Below are positions 56,598 through 64,000 of a DNA stretch of 64,000 bases, piece by piece. Location of the stretch: the NCBI RefSeq assembly GCF_003591175.1, contig NZ_QYYG01000006.1, forward strand, positions 233,379 through 297,378, in the 5' to 3' direction. Below the pieces are notes generated by a model. The model was not told the DNA's origin and ran no database searches. It was given only the letters and a program-made list of their open reading frames with translations. Source of the stretch: Serratia inhibens. GTDB lineage: Bacteria > Pseudomonadota > Gammaproteobacteria > Enterobacterales > Enterobacteriaceae. The stretch's first letter is position 1. Each line of letters begins with the position of its first letter. Position numbers and translations under genes: made by a program.

Positions 56598-59080
56598 AAC
56601 TCAGTCGCCGAGACTTCATGAAGGCTAACGCCGCGGTGGCCGCTGCGGCGGCGGCCGGGTTGACGATTCCAACGGTAGCGCAGGCGGTGGCAGGCAGTGC
56701 GGATGCCATCAAATGGGACAAGGCACCCTGCCGCTTCTGCGGTACGGGCTGCGGCGTGCTGGTCGGTACCCAAAATGGCCGTGTCGTCGCCTCGCAAGGG
56801 GACCCGGATGCGTCGGTCAACCGCGGGTTGAGCTGCATCAAAGGCTATTTCCTGCCGAAAATCATGTACGGCAAAGATCGCCTGACCCAGCCGCTGCTGC
56901 GGATGAGAGCCGGCCAGTACCATAAAGAAGGCGAGTTCACCCCCATCAGTTGGGAACAGGCTTTCGACATCATGGCCGAAAAATTCAAACAGGCTTTGAA
57001 GGAGAAGGGGCCCGACGCTGTGGGTATGTTCGGCTCCGGCCAGTGGACCGTGTGGGAAGGCTACGCCGCCGCCAAATTGTTCAAGGCCGGGTTGCGCACC
57101 AATAATCTGGATCCGAACGCTCGCCATTGCATGGCTTCGGCGGTGGTGGGTTTCATGCGCACCTTCGGCATGGACGAGCCGATGGGCTGCTATGACGATA
57201 TCGAGCAGGCTGACGCCTTCGTGCTGTGGGGCTCCAACATGGCGGAAATGCACCCGATCCTGTGGTCGCGCATTACCGATCGCCGTCTGAGCAACGAGAA
57301 GGTCAACGTATCGGTACTGTCGACGTATGAGCACCGCAGCTTCGAACTGGCGGACAACGGGATGGTGTTCACGCCGCAGACCGATCTGGCGATCATGAAC
57401 TACATCGCCAACTACATCATTCAACACAACGCCGTAGATCAGGACTTCCTCAATCGGCACGTCAATTTCCGCCGCGGGGCGACGGACATCGGTTACGGCC
57501 TGCGCCCGACCCACCCGCTGGAAAAAAAGGCGAAAAATCCAGGTTCGGATGCTTCCGAACCTATGAGTTTCGAAGAGTACAAGGCTTTCGTGGCGGAATA
57601 CACGCTGGAAAAAATCGCCAAAATGAGCGGCGTGCCGGAAGACCAACTGGAAGCGCTGGCGAAGCTGTATGCCGATCCGAACATCAAGGTGGTGTCGTAT
57701 TGGACCATGGGCTTCAACCAGCATACGCGCGGCGTCTGGGCCAATAACCTGTGCTACAACCTGCACCTGTTGACCGGCAAGATCGCCAAACCGGGCTGCG
57801 GGCCGTTCTCGTTGACCGGCCAGCCTTCCGCTTGCGGCACCGCGCGCGAGGTAGGCACCTTTGCCCACCGTCTGCCGGCCGACATGGTAGTCACCAACGA
57901 AAAACACCGCCAGACAGCCGAGCAGAAATGGCAGCTGCCGGCCGGCACCCTTCCGGCAAAAGTCGGGCTGCATGCGGTAGCGCAGGATCGCGCGCTGAAA
58001 GACGGCACGCTGAACGCTTACTGGGTGATGTGCAACAACAACATGCAGGCCGGGCCGAATATCAATGAGGAACGGATGCCGGGCTGGCGCGATCCGCGCA
58101 ACTTTGTGGTGGTGTCCGATCCTTACCCGACCGTCAGCGCCCTGGCCGCCGACCTGATCCTGCCGACCGCCATGTGGGTGGAGAAAGAGGGCGCTTACGG
58201 CAATGCGGAGCGCCGCACCCAGTTCTGGCGCCAGCAGGTAAAAGCGCCGGGCGAGGCCAAATCCGATCTGTGGCAACTGGTGGAGTTCGCCAAGCGTTTC
58301 ACGGTGGAAGAGGTGTGGCCGGCGCAACTGCTGGAACAAAACCCGCAATACCGGGGCAAAACGCTGTACGACGTCCTGTTCGCCAACGGTGAGGTGAACA
58401 AATACCCGCTGACGGAAATCCCGGCGGACCAGCTCAACGACGAGGCGCGCGCCTTTGGCTTCTATCTGCAAAAAGGGCTGTTCGAAGAATATGCCGGTTT
58501 TGGCCGCGGGCATGGCCACGATCTGGCGGCGTTCGATATGTACCACCAGGCGCGCGGGTTGCGCTGGCCGGTAGTCGACGGCAAAGAGACGCTGTGGCGC
58601 TACCGCGAAGGCACCGATCCTTATGTCAAAGCGGGGGAAGCGGTGCGTTTCTACGGTAAACCGGACGGCAAGGCGGTGATCTTCGCGCTGCCGTTTGAAC
58701 CGGCGGCGGAAAGCCCGGACGCCGAATACGACCTTTGGCTGTCTACCGGCCGGGTGCTGGAACACTGGCATACCGGTTCGATGACCCGGCGGGTGCCGGA
58801 GTTGCACCGCGCCTTCCCGGAGGCGGTGCTGTTTATCCATCCGCTGGATGCCAAGAGCCGTAATCTGCGCCGTGGCGATAAAGTCAAAGTGTTGTCGCGC
58901 CGTGGCGAGGTGATCAGCACGGTAGAAACCCGTGGCCGCAATCGTCCGCCGCGCGGGCTGGTGTATATGCCGTTCTTTGATGCTGCGCAACTGGTGAACA
59001 CCCTGACGCTGGACGCCACCGATCCGCTATCGAAAGAGGTCGATTTCAAGAAATGCGCGGTGAAGCTGGAGAAGGCGTGA
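56594..59080 (+). CDS. napA: Periplasmic nitrate reductase catalytic subunit NapA
   Basis: 828 residues (E. coli 828). The Tat signal SRRDFMK is at residues 4-10, with a hydrophobic Ala-rich stretch and cleavage near AQA. The [4Fe-4S] motif is [18 protein letters not shown]...LSCIKG. The Mo-ligand Cys is in [14 protein letters not shown]. It reduces nitrate to nitrite in the periplasm using bis-MGD and electrons from NapB/NapC. GRGRGHDL-type active-site residues and a conserved C-terminal beta domain are intact. Confidence 0.97.
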   Translation: MKLSRRDFMKANAAVAAAAAAGLTIPTVAQAVAGSADAIKWDKAPCRFCGTGCGVLVGTQNGRVVASQGDPDASVNRGLSCIKGYFLPKIMYGKDRLTQPLLRMRAGQYHKEGEFTPISWEQAFDIMAEKFKQALKEKGPDAVGMFGSGQWTVWEGYAAAKLFKAGLRTNNLDPNARHCMASAVVGFMRTFGMDEPMGCYDDIEQADAFVLWGSNMAEMHPILWSRITDRRLSNEKVNVSVLSTYEHRSFELADNGMVFTPQTDLAIMNYIANYIIQHNAVDQDFLNRHVNFRRGATDIGYGLRPTHPLEKKAKNPGSDASEPMSFEEYKAFVAEYTLEKIAKMSGVPEDQLEALAKLYADPNIKVVSYWTMGFNQHTRGVWANNLCYNLHLLTGKIAKPGCGPFSLTGQPSACGTAREVGTFAHRLPADMVVTNEKHRQTAEQKWQLPAGTLPAKVGLHAVAQDRALKDGTLNAYWVMCNNNMQAGPNINEERMPGWRDPRNFVVVSDPYPTVSALAADLILPTAMWVEKEGAYGNAERRTQFWRQQVKAPGEAKSDLWQLVEFAKRFTVEEVWPAQLLEQNPQYRGKTLYDVLFANGEVNKYPLTEIPADQLNDEARAFGFYLQKGLFEEYAGFGRGHGHDLAAFDMYHQARGLRWPVVDGKETLWRYREGTDPYVKAGEAVRFYGKPDGKAVIFALPFEPAAESPDAEYDLWLSTGRVLEHWHTGSMTRRVPELHRAFPEAVLFIHPLDAKSRNLRRGDKVKVLSRRGEVISTVETRGRNRPPRGLVYMPFFDAAQLVNTLTLDATDPLSKEVDFKKCAVKLEKA

Positions 59081-59132
59081 GTGCGCCTCGGTGCGTTCAA
59101 CACCCATTTTATTACCCGGGAGCCAAATAAAA

Positions 59133-59582
59133 ATGAAAAGCCCTGTCGTGAAAAAGACGCTTGCCCTGTGGGCGGCGGCGTTGTCGCTGGCGTTTGCCGG
59201 CCTGGCCTTTGCCGCCGGCGGTGTCGATCTCAGCCAGTCGCCGGAGGTCTCCGCCACCGCCGTCGGGCCAATCTCCACGCCTAAACAGCAGGAGCGGATG
59301 GCGCTGAACTATGTCAATCAACCGCCGATGATCCCGCACAGTGTGGACGGTTATCAGGTCAGCAAAAACACCCACCGCTGCCTGCAGTGCCACGGGGTGG
59401 AGCATTACCGCACCACCGGCGCGCCGCGTATCAGCCCGACGCACTTTATGGATCGTGACGGCCGGGTGCTGAGCGACGTCGCGCCGCGTCGCTATTTCTG
59501 CCTGCAGTGCCACGTGCCGCAAACCGATGCGGCGCCGATTGTCGGCAATGATTTCCAGCCCATGCCGGGCTTTGGGCGCTAA
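59133..59582 (+). CDS. napB: Periplasmic diheme cytochrome c NapB
   Basis: 149 residues from ATG 59133 (GGGAGCCAAATAAAA upstream), the same as E. coli NapB. A cleavable signal peptide ends AFAAG. Two heme-attachment motifs CLQCH, around residues 83 and 124, and the HSVDGYQV segment with a distal His. It passes electrons from NapC to NapA. Follows napA with no napGH between, unlike the E. coli napFDAGHBC order. Confidence 0.95.
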   Translation: MKSPVVKKTLALWAAALSLAFAGLAFAAGGVDLSQSPEVSATAVGPISTPKQQERMALNYVNQPPMIPHSVDGYQVSKNTHRCLQCHGVEHYRTTGAPRISPTHFMDRDGRVLSDVAPRRYFCLQCHVPQTDAAPIVGNDFQPMPGFGR

Positions 59583-59593
59583 ACGGAGGCGTT

Positions 59594-60211
59594 ATGGCAG
59601 AACCTGATCACACCCCAACTGAAAAAAAAACCGGCCCCTTACTGCGGCTGTGGCGCTGGTGGCGCAGGCCCAGCCGCCTGGCTTTGGGCACGTTGTTGTT
59701 ACTGGGCTTTGGCGCCGGGATTATCTTCTGGGGCGGTTTTAATACCGGTATGGAAGCGGCGAATACCGAGCAATTTTGTATCGGCTGCCACGAAATGCGC
59801 GAAAACGTGTATGAGGAATACATGGGTACGGTGCATTACAACAACCGCAGCGGCGTGCGCGCCACTTGCCCGGATTGCCACGTGCCGCACGAGTGGGCAC
59901 CGAAAATGCTGCGCAAACTGAAGGCCAGCAAGGAACTGTACGCCAAGGCGTTCGGCCTGATCGATACGCCGCAGAAGTTTGACCAACACCGGCTGGCGAT
60001 GGCCGGCAACGAGTGGGCGCGCATGAAGGCCAACGATTCGCAGGAGTGCCGTAACTGCCATAACTTCGAGTATATGGACTTCACCGCGCAGAAAACCGTG
60101 GCGGCGAAGATGCATGACAAGGCGATAACCGAAGGCAAAACCTGCATCGATTGCCATAAGGGCATCGCCCACAAGCTGCCGGATATGCGCGACGTCCCCA
60201 ACGGATTTTAA
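59594..60211 (+). CDS. napC: Membrane-anchored tetraheme cytochrome c NapC
   Basis: 205 residues (E. coli 200). One N-terminal membrane helix ([22 protein letters not shown]), then four CxxCH motifs: CIGCH, CPDCH, CRNCH and CIDCH. It oxidises menaquinol and ubiquinol at the inner membrane and feeds NapB/NapA. GGAGG precedes the ATG. It ends the operon, followed by an intrinsic terminator. No ccm cytochrome-maturation genes are linked, so heme attachment depends on genes elsewhere. Confidence 0.95.
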   Translation: MAEPDHTPTEKKTGPLLRLWRWWRRPSRLALGTLLLLGFGAGIIFWGGFNTGMEAANTEQFCIGCHEMRENVYEEYMGTVHYNNRSGVRATCPDCHVPHEWAPKMLRKLKASKELYAKAFGLIDTPQKFDQHRLAMAGNEWARMKANDSQECRNCHNFEYMDFTAQKTVAAKMHDKAITEGKTCIDCHKGIAHKLPDMRDVPNGF

Positions 60212-60228
60212 ACCCTTCAATGCTCATA

Positions 60229-60262
60229 GCCCCGCAGCTCTCCCGGAGCCGCGGGGTTTTTT
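60229..60262 (+). terminator. Terminator of napFDABC
   Basis: CCCCGC-A-GCTC / GAGC-C-GCGGGG stem with a 5-base loop then a six-T run, 17 bases after napC. Confidence 0.9.
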
Positions 60263-60341
60263 GTTGCAAATCCGTTGTCGCCTGGGGGCCCAATCGCGGT
60301 ATCATTTTTGCGATTCAGCTAACGGAAAAGAAGAAGGGTTC

Positions 60342-60920
60342 ATGTCGGCGAAAATTGAGAATGTGAAGAAAGAGCTGCTGTCGGATAACTGGTATGTGCT
60401 GCACAAGTACACCTTCGATTTGCAGCGCAAGGACGGCAGCTCGGTTCAGCAGATGCGTGAGGTCTACGACCGTGGCAACGGCGCCACCATTTTGCTGTAT
60501 AACCGCGCCAAGGGAACCCTGGTGTTGACCAACCAGTTCCGCATGCCAACCTATGTGAATGGTAATGAAAGCGGCATGCTGTTGGAGGCTTGCGCCGGCC
60601 TGCTGGATGCCGATTCGCCCGAGCAGTGCGCGCGCCGGGAAGCGGTGGAAGAAACCGGTTTTCAGGTCGGTGAGGTGACAAAGATTTTTGAAGCTTACAT
60701 GTCACCGGGTGGAGTGACCGAGATCGTGCATTTCTTTATTGCCGAATATCATGAGAATGAGCGGCGTGCGGCCGGCGGTGGTATAGAGGACGAAGATATC
60801 GAAGTGGTCGAACTGCCGTTCAGCGAAGCGGTGGCGATGATTGCCGACGGTCGAATTAAAGATGGCAAAACCATCATGTTGGTGCAGTACCTGCAGACCC
60901 ACCGAATTATGGGCGGTTGA
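60342..60920 (+). CDS. nudK: GDP-mannose pyrophosphatase NudK
   Basis: 192 residues from ATG 60342 (GAAGAAGGGTTC upstream); E. coli NudK is 191. The Nudix box [25 protein letters not shown] is complete, and [17 protein letters not shown] and [11 protein letters not shown] are conserved. It hydrolyses GDP-mannose to GMP and mannose-1-phosphate. In E. coli it is separated from narQ by aegA; here the nap operon takes that place. Confidence 0.93.
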   Translation: MSAKIENVKKELLSDNWYVLHKYTFDLQRKDGSSVQQMREVYDRGNGATILLYNRAKGTLVLTNQFRMPTYVNGNESGMLLEACAGLLDADSPEQCARREAVEETGFQVGEVTKIFEAYMSPGGVTEIVHFFIAEYHENERRAAGGGIEDEDIEVVELPFSEAVAMIADGRIKDGKTIMLVQYLQTHRIMGG

Positions 60921-60930
60921 AATAGCGCTA

Positions 60931-60958
60931 AAAACTCCGCCGGGCGCGCGCACCGGCG
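60931..60958 (-). terminator. Terminator of the Pro/Cys-tailed peptide gene
   Basis: On the minus strand, CGCCGG-TGCGCGCGC-CCGGCG followed by GAGTTTTTA, about 19 bases beyond the stop of the peptide gene at 60977. Confidence 0.7.
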
Positions 60959-60976
60959 AAGTTAATTAACTCCCTT

Positions 60977-61186
60977 TTACTCGCAGACTGGTGGCTCTGG
61001 CGGGCAAACAGGTGGTTTTGGCGGTGGGCAAACCGGTGGTTGCGGTTTGCAGCCGTTGCCCCACAGGCCGGCCAGGTGGCCCAGGGTGTCGCCGATGAAG
61101 CCAACACCTGCACCAATGATTGCCAGGCCCAGACCGAAGGTTGCGCCGTTAACTTCTTCAGTTTGACTAACAGTAAGTTCTTTCAT
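60977..61186 (-). CDS. Double-glycine-leader peptide with GxxxG core and Pro/Cys tail
   Basis: 69 residues from ATG 61186 (GGAG six bases upstream; ATGs further up have no ribosome site). Residues 1-15, MKELTVSQTEEVNGA, form a leader ending Gly-Ala as in class II bacteriocins and microcins exported by peptidase-containing ABC transporters. Residues 16-45 are hydrophobic with GxxxG spacing (G25/29, G32/36/40). Residues 46-68 are a striking repeat of four Cys (46, 53, 61, 68) separated by KPQPPV, PPPKPPV and PPEPPV. No known bacteriocin with this tail was recognised. Antibacterial function is inferred. Confidence 0.65.
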   Translation of the reverse strand: MKELTVSQTEEVNGATFGLGLAIIGAGVGFIGDTLGHLAGLWGNGCKPQPPVCPPPKPPVCPPEPPVCE

Positions 61187-61204
61187 CTTAATCTCCATTT
61201 CCAT

Positions 61205-61922
61205 GATGAAGCTTGAAATACGTATCGGTGATACGCTTATTCCTTTTCTGCTAACGCGTCCGCCACTAAGATATAAATGTTTTGTAAAGATATTGCCAAG
61301 TAAATATTATTAGGGTAAGTCTTAAATTAAGCGAAGTTTTTTTGTATGTTGTTGTTTTTTATGTTGAATATTTTATTTCAGACATTTATTGGTCATTTAA
61401 AATTGTAAATTAATGTAAATAAATGCGGTTTTTTTGTCGTTTGCAGATAAAGAAAATCCTATATTTCCCGTTGTTTCCAAATTTTAAAAAACCAACAATT
61501 GAAATTTTGTCTTAATTTCTCATGCTGGATTGATTGCGCATTCATAAAGGTTTTTATTTTTCCACGCCTGTTTTTTCTTAATTTCTTGAATTATTCCCAT
61601 GAACGTTTTTTGCACCACTGATTGGCGCTTAGGCAGTAATCCTATTTATTTGGAAATCTCAAGGCGGCTTTTTTAACGCCTATTTGGAAACTGGTCGTAT
61701 GATTTTTAATACTCTACAATTAGCTGGTGTTTGGCCGGAAAAGGAGTTTCCTCTGGTTGGACACTATCAAGGAGAGCAGGGTATGATTTTTATCAGGAAA
61801 GATGAGTGCGTATTTCATAAGGAATGTGAAATTCATATGTCTTCGATATGGGTGGCATTTTTACGCCTGGTTTTTCCCGTCAGATACCCTTTTGTTACCT
61901 ATATTTTATTGGAGTAATTAAC
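61205..61922. other. AT-rich spacer between the two leader-peptide genes
   Basis: About 720 bases, much richer in A/T than the rest of the window, with many T- and A-runs. It must hold the promoters of the two outward-facing peptide genes. One 77-codon plus-strand ORF (61684-61917, from METGRMIFN) ends five bases before the second peptide gene. It has no leader or family match and may be chance, or an upstream cistron. Confidence 0.5.
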
Positions 61923-62216
61923 ATGATCGAACTTTCTCAGAAGGAAATTGAGCAGGTAACGGGTGCCGGTTTACTGAGCAGCATTGCGGGCAATAATATT
62001 TTGAAAGCAGTGGATCTCACTAACGGCTTCTTTAATGCGGTTGCACCAATCGGTCAGGCACTGAATGCCATTCCTTTTGTTGCGCCAGTGCATGAACTGG
62101 GCGACACGCTGATTGGTGCATGCCTGAAAGTCAGCGCCGGCATCGGCCAGGCGCTGGGGGGTACCTACGAGCTGACCCAGCCTTACCATGTAACCTCTGA
62201 ATGGGGCCGCGGCTAA
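61923..62216 (+). CDS. Second double-glycine-leader peptide, hydrophobic core
   Basis: 97 residues from ATG 61923 with TTGGAG ten bases upstream. Leader MIELSQKEIEQVTGA shares 7 of 15 positions (M1, E3, L4, E10, V12, G14, A15) with the divergent peptide at 60977-61186. The mature part (GLLSSIAGNNILKAVDLTNGFF..GIGQALGG) is hydrophobic with a GxxxG (75-79), one Cys (67) and a polar aromatic tail ending YHVTSEWGRG. It has its own terminator. Probably secreted; bacteriocin-like function is inferred, and a signalling or structural peptide is possible. Confidence 0.65.
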   Translation: MIELSQKEIEQVTGAGLLSSIAGNNILKAVDLTNGFFNAVAPIGQALNAIPFVAPVHELGDTLIGACLKVSAGIGQALGGTYELTQPYHVTSEWGRG

Positions 62217-62230
62217 TTACCGATGCCTAC

Positions 62231-62258
62231 GCCGGCCATTTTTAATGGCCGGCTTTTT
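62231..62258 (+). terminator. Terminator of the second peptide gene
   Basis: A perfect 10-bp stem GCCGGCCATT-TTT-AATGGCCGGC then TTTTT, 14 bases after the stop. It separates this gene from the RTX gene. Confidence 0.93.
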
Positions 62259-62284
62259 GTTGAATTATATTTAAGGAAAAATAT

Positions 62285-63781
62285 ATGGCTACGCAAAACA
62301 GTGATGTTTTGGTGACGTTTACCGAAGAACAATCAAAAAAGCTGGCTGAGCTGCGCGACACGGGCCAATATGCCGACGGCTACCGTTACATCCGCGATAT
62401 CGTGCATGAAGCGCGTGTGGCCTATACCGGCAATGTGCCGCCGACCACGGTGTATTTGTTCGGTGACGAACATGCGAAAGAATTGATCAAGCTGGAAACC
62501 TGGATTAGCTACGTGGTAGGCATCAATTCCGGCGATAATTCGGCATACAGTGAGTTTGTGCGTGGGTCTACCAAGGTTGCTTCGCTGTTGCAGGGCAAGC
62601 CGATTTCCGAAGCAACCTTCCAGTTGGCTTCCGACAAGCTGGCGATGATCGTGATTGACGACGCATTGGCCCATGGCGGCATGTTGTCAGCCGGTGACGT
62701 GGTGAACACCGATGTGACTCAGGCGCTGGAAAACCTGGGGCTGCCGCCTGCGGGTTGGGCCGGGGTGCTGGGGGATGTCTTCCCGCCGCCGTTGGGCTTT
62801 GGCGAGAACTTTGTGCAGGTTTCCGATCCGGCCGATGGCCTGCTGCCGTTCCTTGGCGGGTTGGCCGCGGCGCTGACCGCCAACCTGGTGGGTGGGGTCG
62901 GCCGACTGGCCGTCGATATCGTATTGAACAAAAACGGGCTGGTGACCAATACGCTGGATCTGTTGCTGACCGGCATTCTCGATCCGGTGCACGACGCCAG
63001 AACGGTCAACGGCAGCATCTTGTCTGACCACCTGTATGGCGGTTACGGCAACGATCATATCTCCGGCGGCAAGGGCAATGATTGGCTGTATGGCAAAGAC
63101 GGCGACGATATCCTCGACGGCGGTACCGGGGCGGACAAAATGTACGGCGGCGGCAACAACGACACCTATATCGTCGACAATATCCGTGACGAAGTGCATG
63201 AAAACTACGGTGAAGGCCTGGATACCGTGCAATCCTCGGTCAGCTATACGTTGGCCAAGAACGTGGAATATCTGGTGCTGACCGGTAAAGACAACATCGT
63301 CGGCACCGGTAATGAGCTGAATAACTTTATTGCCGGCAACGACGGCAGCAACGTGTTGAGAGGCGAGGCCGGCAACGACATTCTGTCCGGCGGCGCAGGC
63401 AATGACATGTTGTTTGGCGGTGAGGGTAATGACGTTCTGATTGGCGGGCTTGGCGTCGATCAGCTGTCCGGCGGCGAAGGGGCCGATACCTTTATCTTTA
63501 ACAGCTACAATGAATCGCGAGCCTCTTCACCGGACTGGATCACCGATTTTGTCAGCGGCACCGACAAAATTGACCTTTCGGTGTTCAACACCGGCGAAGG
63601 CTTGCAGCAGATTACCTTTGTTAGCGCGTTCAGCGGCAAGGCAGGGGAGGCGACCCTGACTTATGATAAGGCGACCAACGTCAGCGACCTGGCGATCAAT
63701 ATGGGCGGTGATTTCACCAGCGCCGACTTCCTGGTGAAGATCGTCGGTCATCCGCTGCAGCAGGTTGATTTTATCGTGTAG
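62285..63781 (+). CDS. RTX calcium-binding protein with novel N-terminal domain and serralysin-like secretion tail
   Basis: 498 residues, no N-terminal signal. Residues 1-~245 match no family known to me: an acidic helical start (VTFTEEQSKKLAELRDTGQY), then Gly/Leu-rich hydrophobic stretches (LLPFLGGLAAALTANLVGGVGRLAVDIVL). Two blocks of GGxGxDxux nonapeptides follow, ~252-290 (GGYGNDHIS, GGKGNDWLY, GKDGDDILD, GGTGADKMY) and ~355-400 (GEAGNDILS to GGEGADTF). The C-terminus (PDWITDFVSGTDKIDLS..FSGKAGEATLTYD..DFLVKIVG..DFIV) closely resembles the serralysin end exported by type I secretion. No catalytic motif was seen. AAGGA precedes the ATG. Confidence 0.8.
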   Translation: MATQNSDVLVTFTEEQSKKLAELRDTGQYADGYRYIRDIVHEARVAYTGNVPPTTVYLFGDEHAKELIKLETWISYVVGINSGDNSAYSEFVRGSTKVASLLQGKPISEATFQLASDKLAMIVIDDALAHGGMLSAGDVVNTDVTQALENLGLPPAGWAGVLGDVFPPPLGFGENFVQVSDPADGLLPFLGGLAAALTANLVGGVGRLAVDIVLNKNGLVTNTLDLLLTGILDPVHDARTVNGSILSDHLYGGYGNDHISGGKGNDWLYGKDGDDILDGGTGADKMYGGGNNDTYIVDNIRDEVHENYGEGLDTVQSSVSYTLAKNVEYLVLTGKDNIVGTGNELNNFIAGNDGSNVLRGEAGNDILSGGAGNDMLFGGEGNDVLIGGLGVDQLSGGEGADTFIFNSYNESRASSPDWITDFVSGTDKIDLSVFNTGEGLQQITFVSAFSGKAGEATLTYDKATNVSDLAINMGGDFTSADFLVKIVGHPLQQVDFIV

Positions 63782-63794
63782 TGTTACACAACCT

Positions 63795-64000
63795 TGACTA
63801 GTCCTGGCATAGGTTGACACTTTTATGCCTGTAAAACGCCTGATGCACTGCATCGGGCGTTTTGTATTTTAGCGACTGGTGAGGCCGCTCTCTGTTGTAA
63901 ATTTCTATCGATTCCCTCACCATCTTTCTTGCCTGCTCCAGATCTGCCGGGCGTGATAGCAAAAACTCCGTCTTCAGTATCCCGTTCACCCTTTCCGCCA
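63795..64000 (-). mobile_element. IS3-family element, right part cut by window end
   Basis: The element's left boundary is near 63795, where TGACTAGTCCTGGCATAGG..TTGACA looks like an IS3-type terminal repeat, 13 bases after the RTX stop. The rest lies beyond the window, so the other end, target duplication and exact IS name cannot be given. Confidence 0.75.
63798..64000 (-). CDS. IS3-family transposase OrfB, C-terminal end (partial)
   Basis: The frame is open to the window edge (AERVNGILKTEFLL..) and ends SVNLCQD. The block ESIEIYNRERPHQSLKYKTPDAVHQAF is the typical C-terminus of the IS3-family DDE transposase (OrfB), including the last catalytic-domain helix region. The 5' part is outside the window, so whether the gene is intact is unknown. 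Confidence 0.85.
   Translation of the reverse strand, partial: AERVNGILKTEFLLSRPADLEQARKMVRESIEIYNRERPHQSLKYKTPDAVHQAFYRHKSVNLCQD

Noticed and set aside
56561..58990. An 809-codon open frame opposite napA, and similar long frames opposite the DUF2126 gene (35463-36890) and the TonB receptors
   Set aside because: They are antisense shadows of well-supported genes; their translations are His/Gln/Arg-rich with no domain.
61684..61917. A 77-codon ORF before the second leader peptide
   Set aside because: It has no double-glycine leader or family match and lies in AT-rich sequence. It could be an upstream cistron but cannot be supported.
1..64000. tRNA genes, rRNA, CRISPR arrays, prophage or replication origins
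   Set aside because: Looked for cloverleaf-like T-loop patterns (GGTTCGAATCC type), regularly spaced repeats and phage gene runs; none was seen by eye. A tRNAscan or repeat-finder run would settle it.

Overview
The window looks like chromosome from an enterobacterium of the Serratia type. The backbone genes are very close to their E. coli counterparts and keep the same neighbours, ERIC-type palindromic repeats are present, and the last large gene ends in a serralysin-like type I secretion tail. This is an inference from remembered family sequences; no search was run.

Backbone. Read against E. coli K-12, the order uraA-hda-arsC(yfgD)-bepA | perM-bcp-gcvR-dapA-bamC-purC-ypfJ-tmcA-ypfH | ypfN-dapE-yffB | ypfM-acrD-narQ | nudK is preserved. 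Bars mark places where extra genes sit between neighbours that are adjacent or near-adjacent in E. coli. The backbone covers nucleobase uptake, replication control, envelope assembly, lysine/DAP and purine synthesis, tRNA acetylation and drug efflux.

Accessory blocks. (1) 3.2-4.0 kb: a HicA-like/HTH pair with a promoter-operator. (2) 6.1-20.4 kb, between bepA and perM: Rrf2 regulator and NDH-2-like flavoprotein, Lrp regulator and LysE-type exporter, YdeP-type molybdoenzyme, DyP peroxidase, cyanide-insensitive bd oxidase (cioAB plus a DUF2474 peptide), moaACDE with a collapsed moaB, and a bestrophin. (3) 30.2-37.0 kb: transglutaminase, ATP-grasp/alpha-E and transglutaminase/DUF2126 proteins, a predicted peptide-bond-forming system of unknown product. 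(4) 39.8-48.7 kb: three GNATs, a PchB/AroQ-like protein, a TPR protein, a SymE-like protein, and a Fur-type iron locus (two TonB receptors around a YncE-like beta-propeller). (5) 53.0-60.2 kb: narP and narQ beside napFDABC, putting nitrate sensing and periplasmic nitrate reduction in one place.

Right end, 60.9-64.0 kb. This is the least ordinary part. Two divergently arranged small genes encode peptides with matching 15-residue double-glycine-type leaders. One has a GxxxG-rich core and a Pro/Cys tail, the other a hydrophobic core. An AT-rich spacer separates them, and an RTX protein with an unrecognised N-terminal domain follows. An IS3-family element cuts in straight after it and runs off the window. 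This is a candidate bacteriocin/microcin-like locus whose exporter and immunity genes are not visible here.

Several small or non-ATG genes are easy to miss: hda (CTG start), gcvR, tmcA and narQ (TTG starts), the 48-residue DUF2474 peptide, ypfM (19 residues) and the 40-codon moaB remnant. No tRNA, rRNA or CRISPR array was seen.
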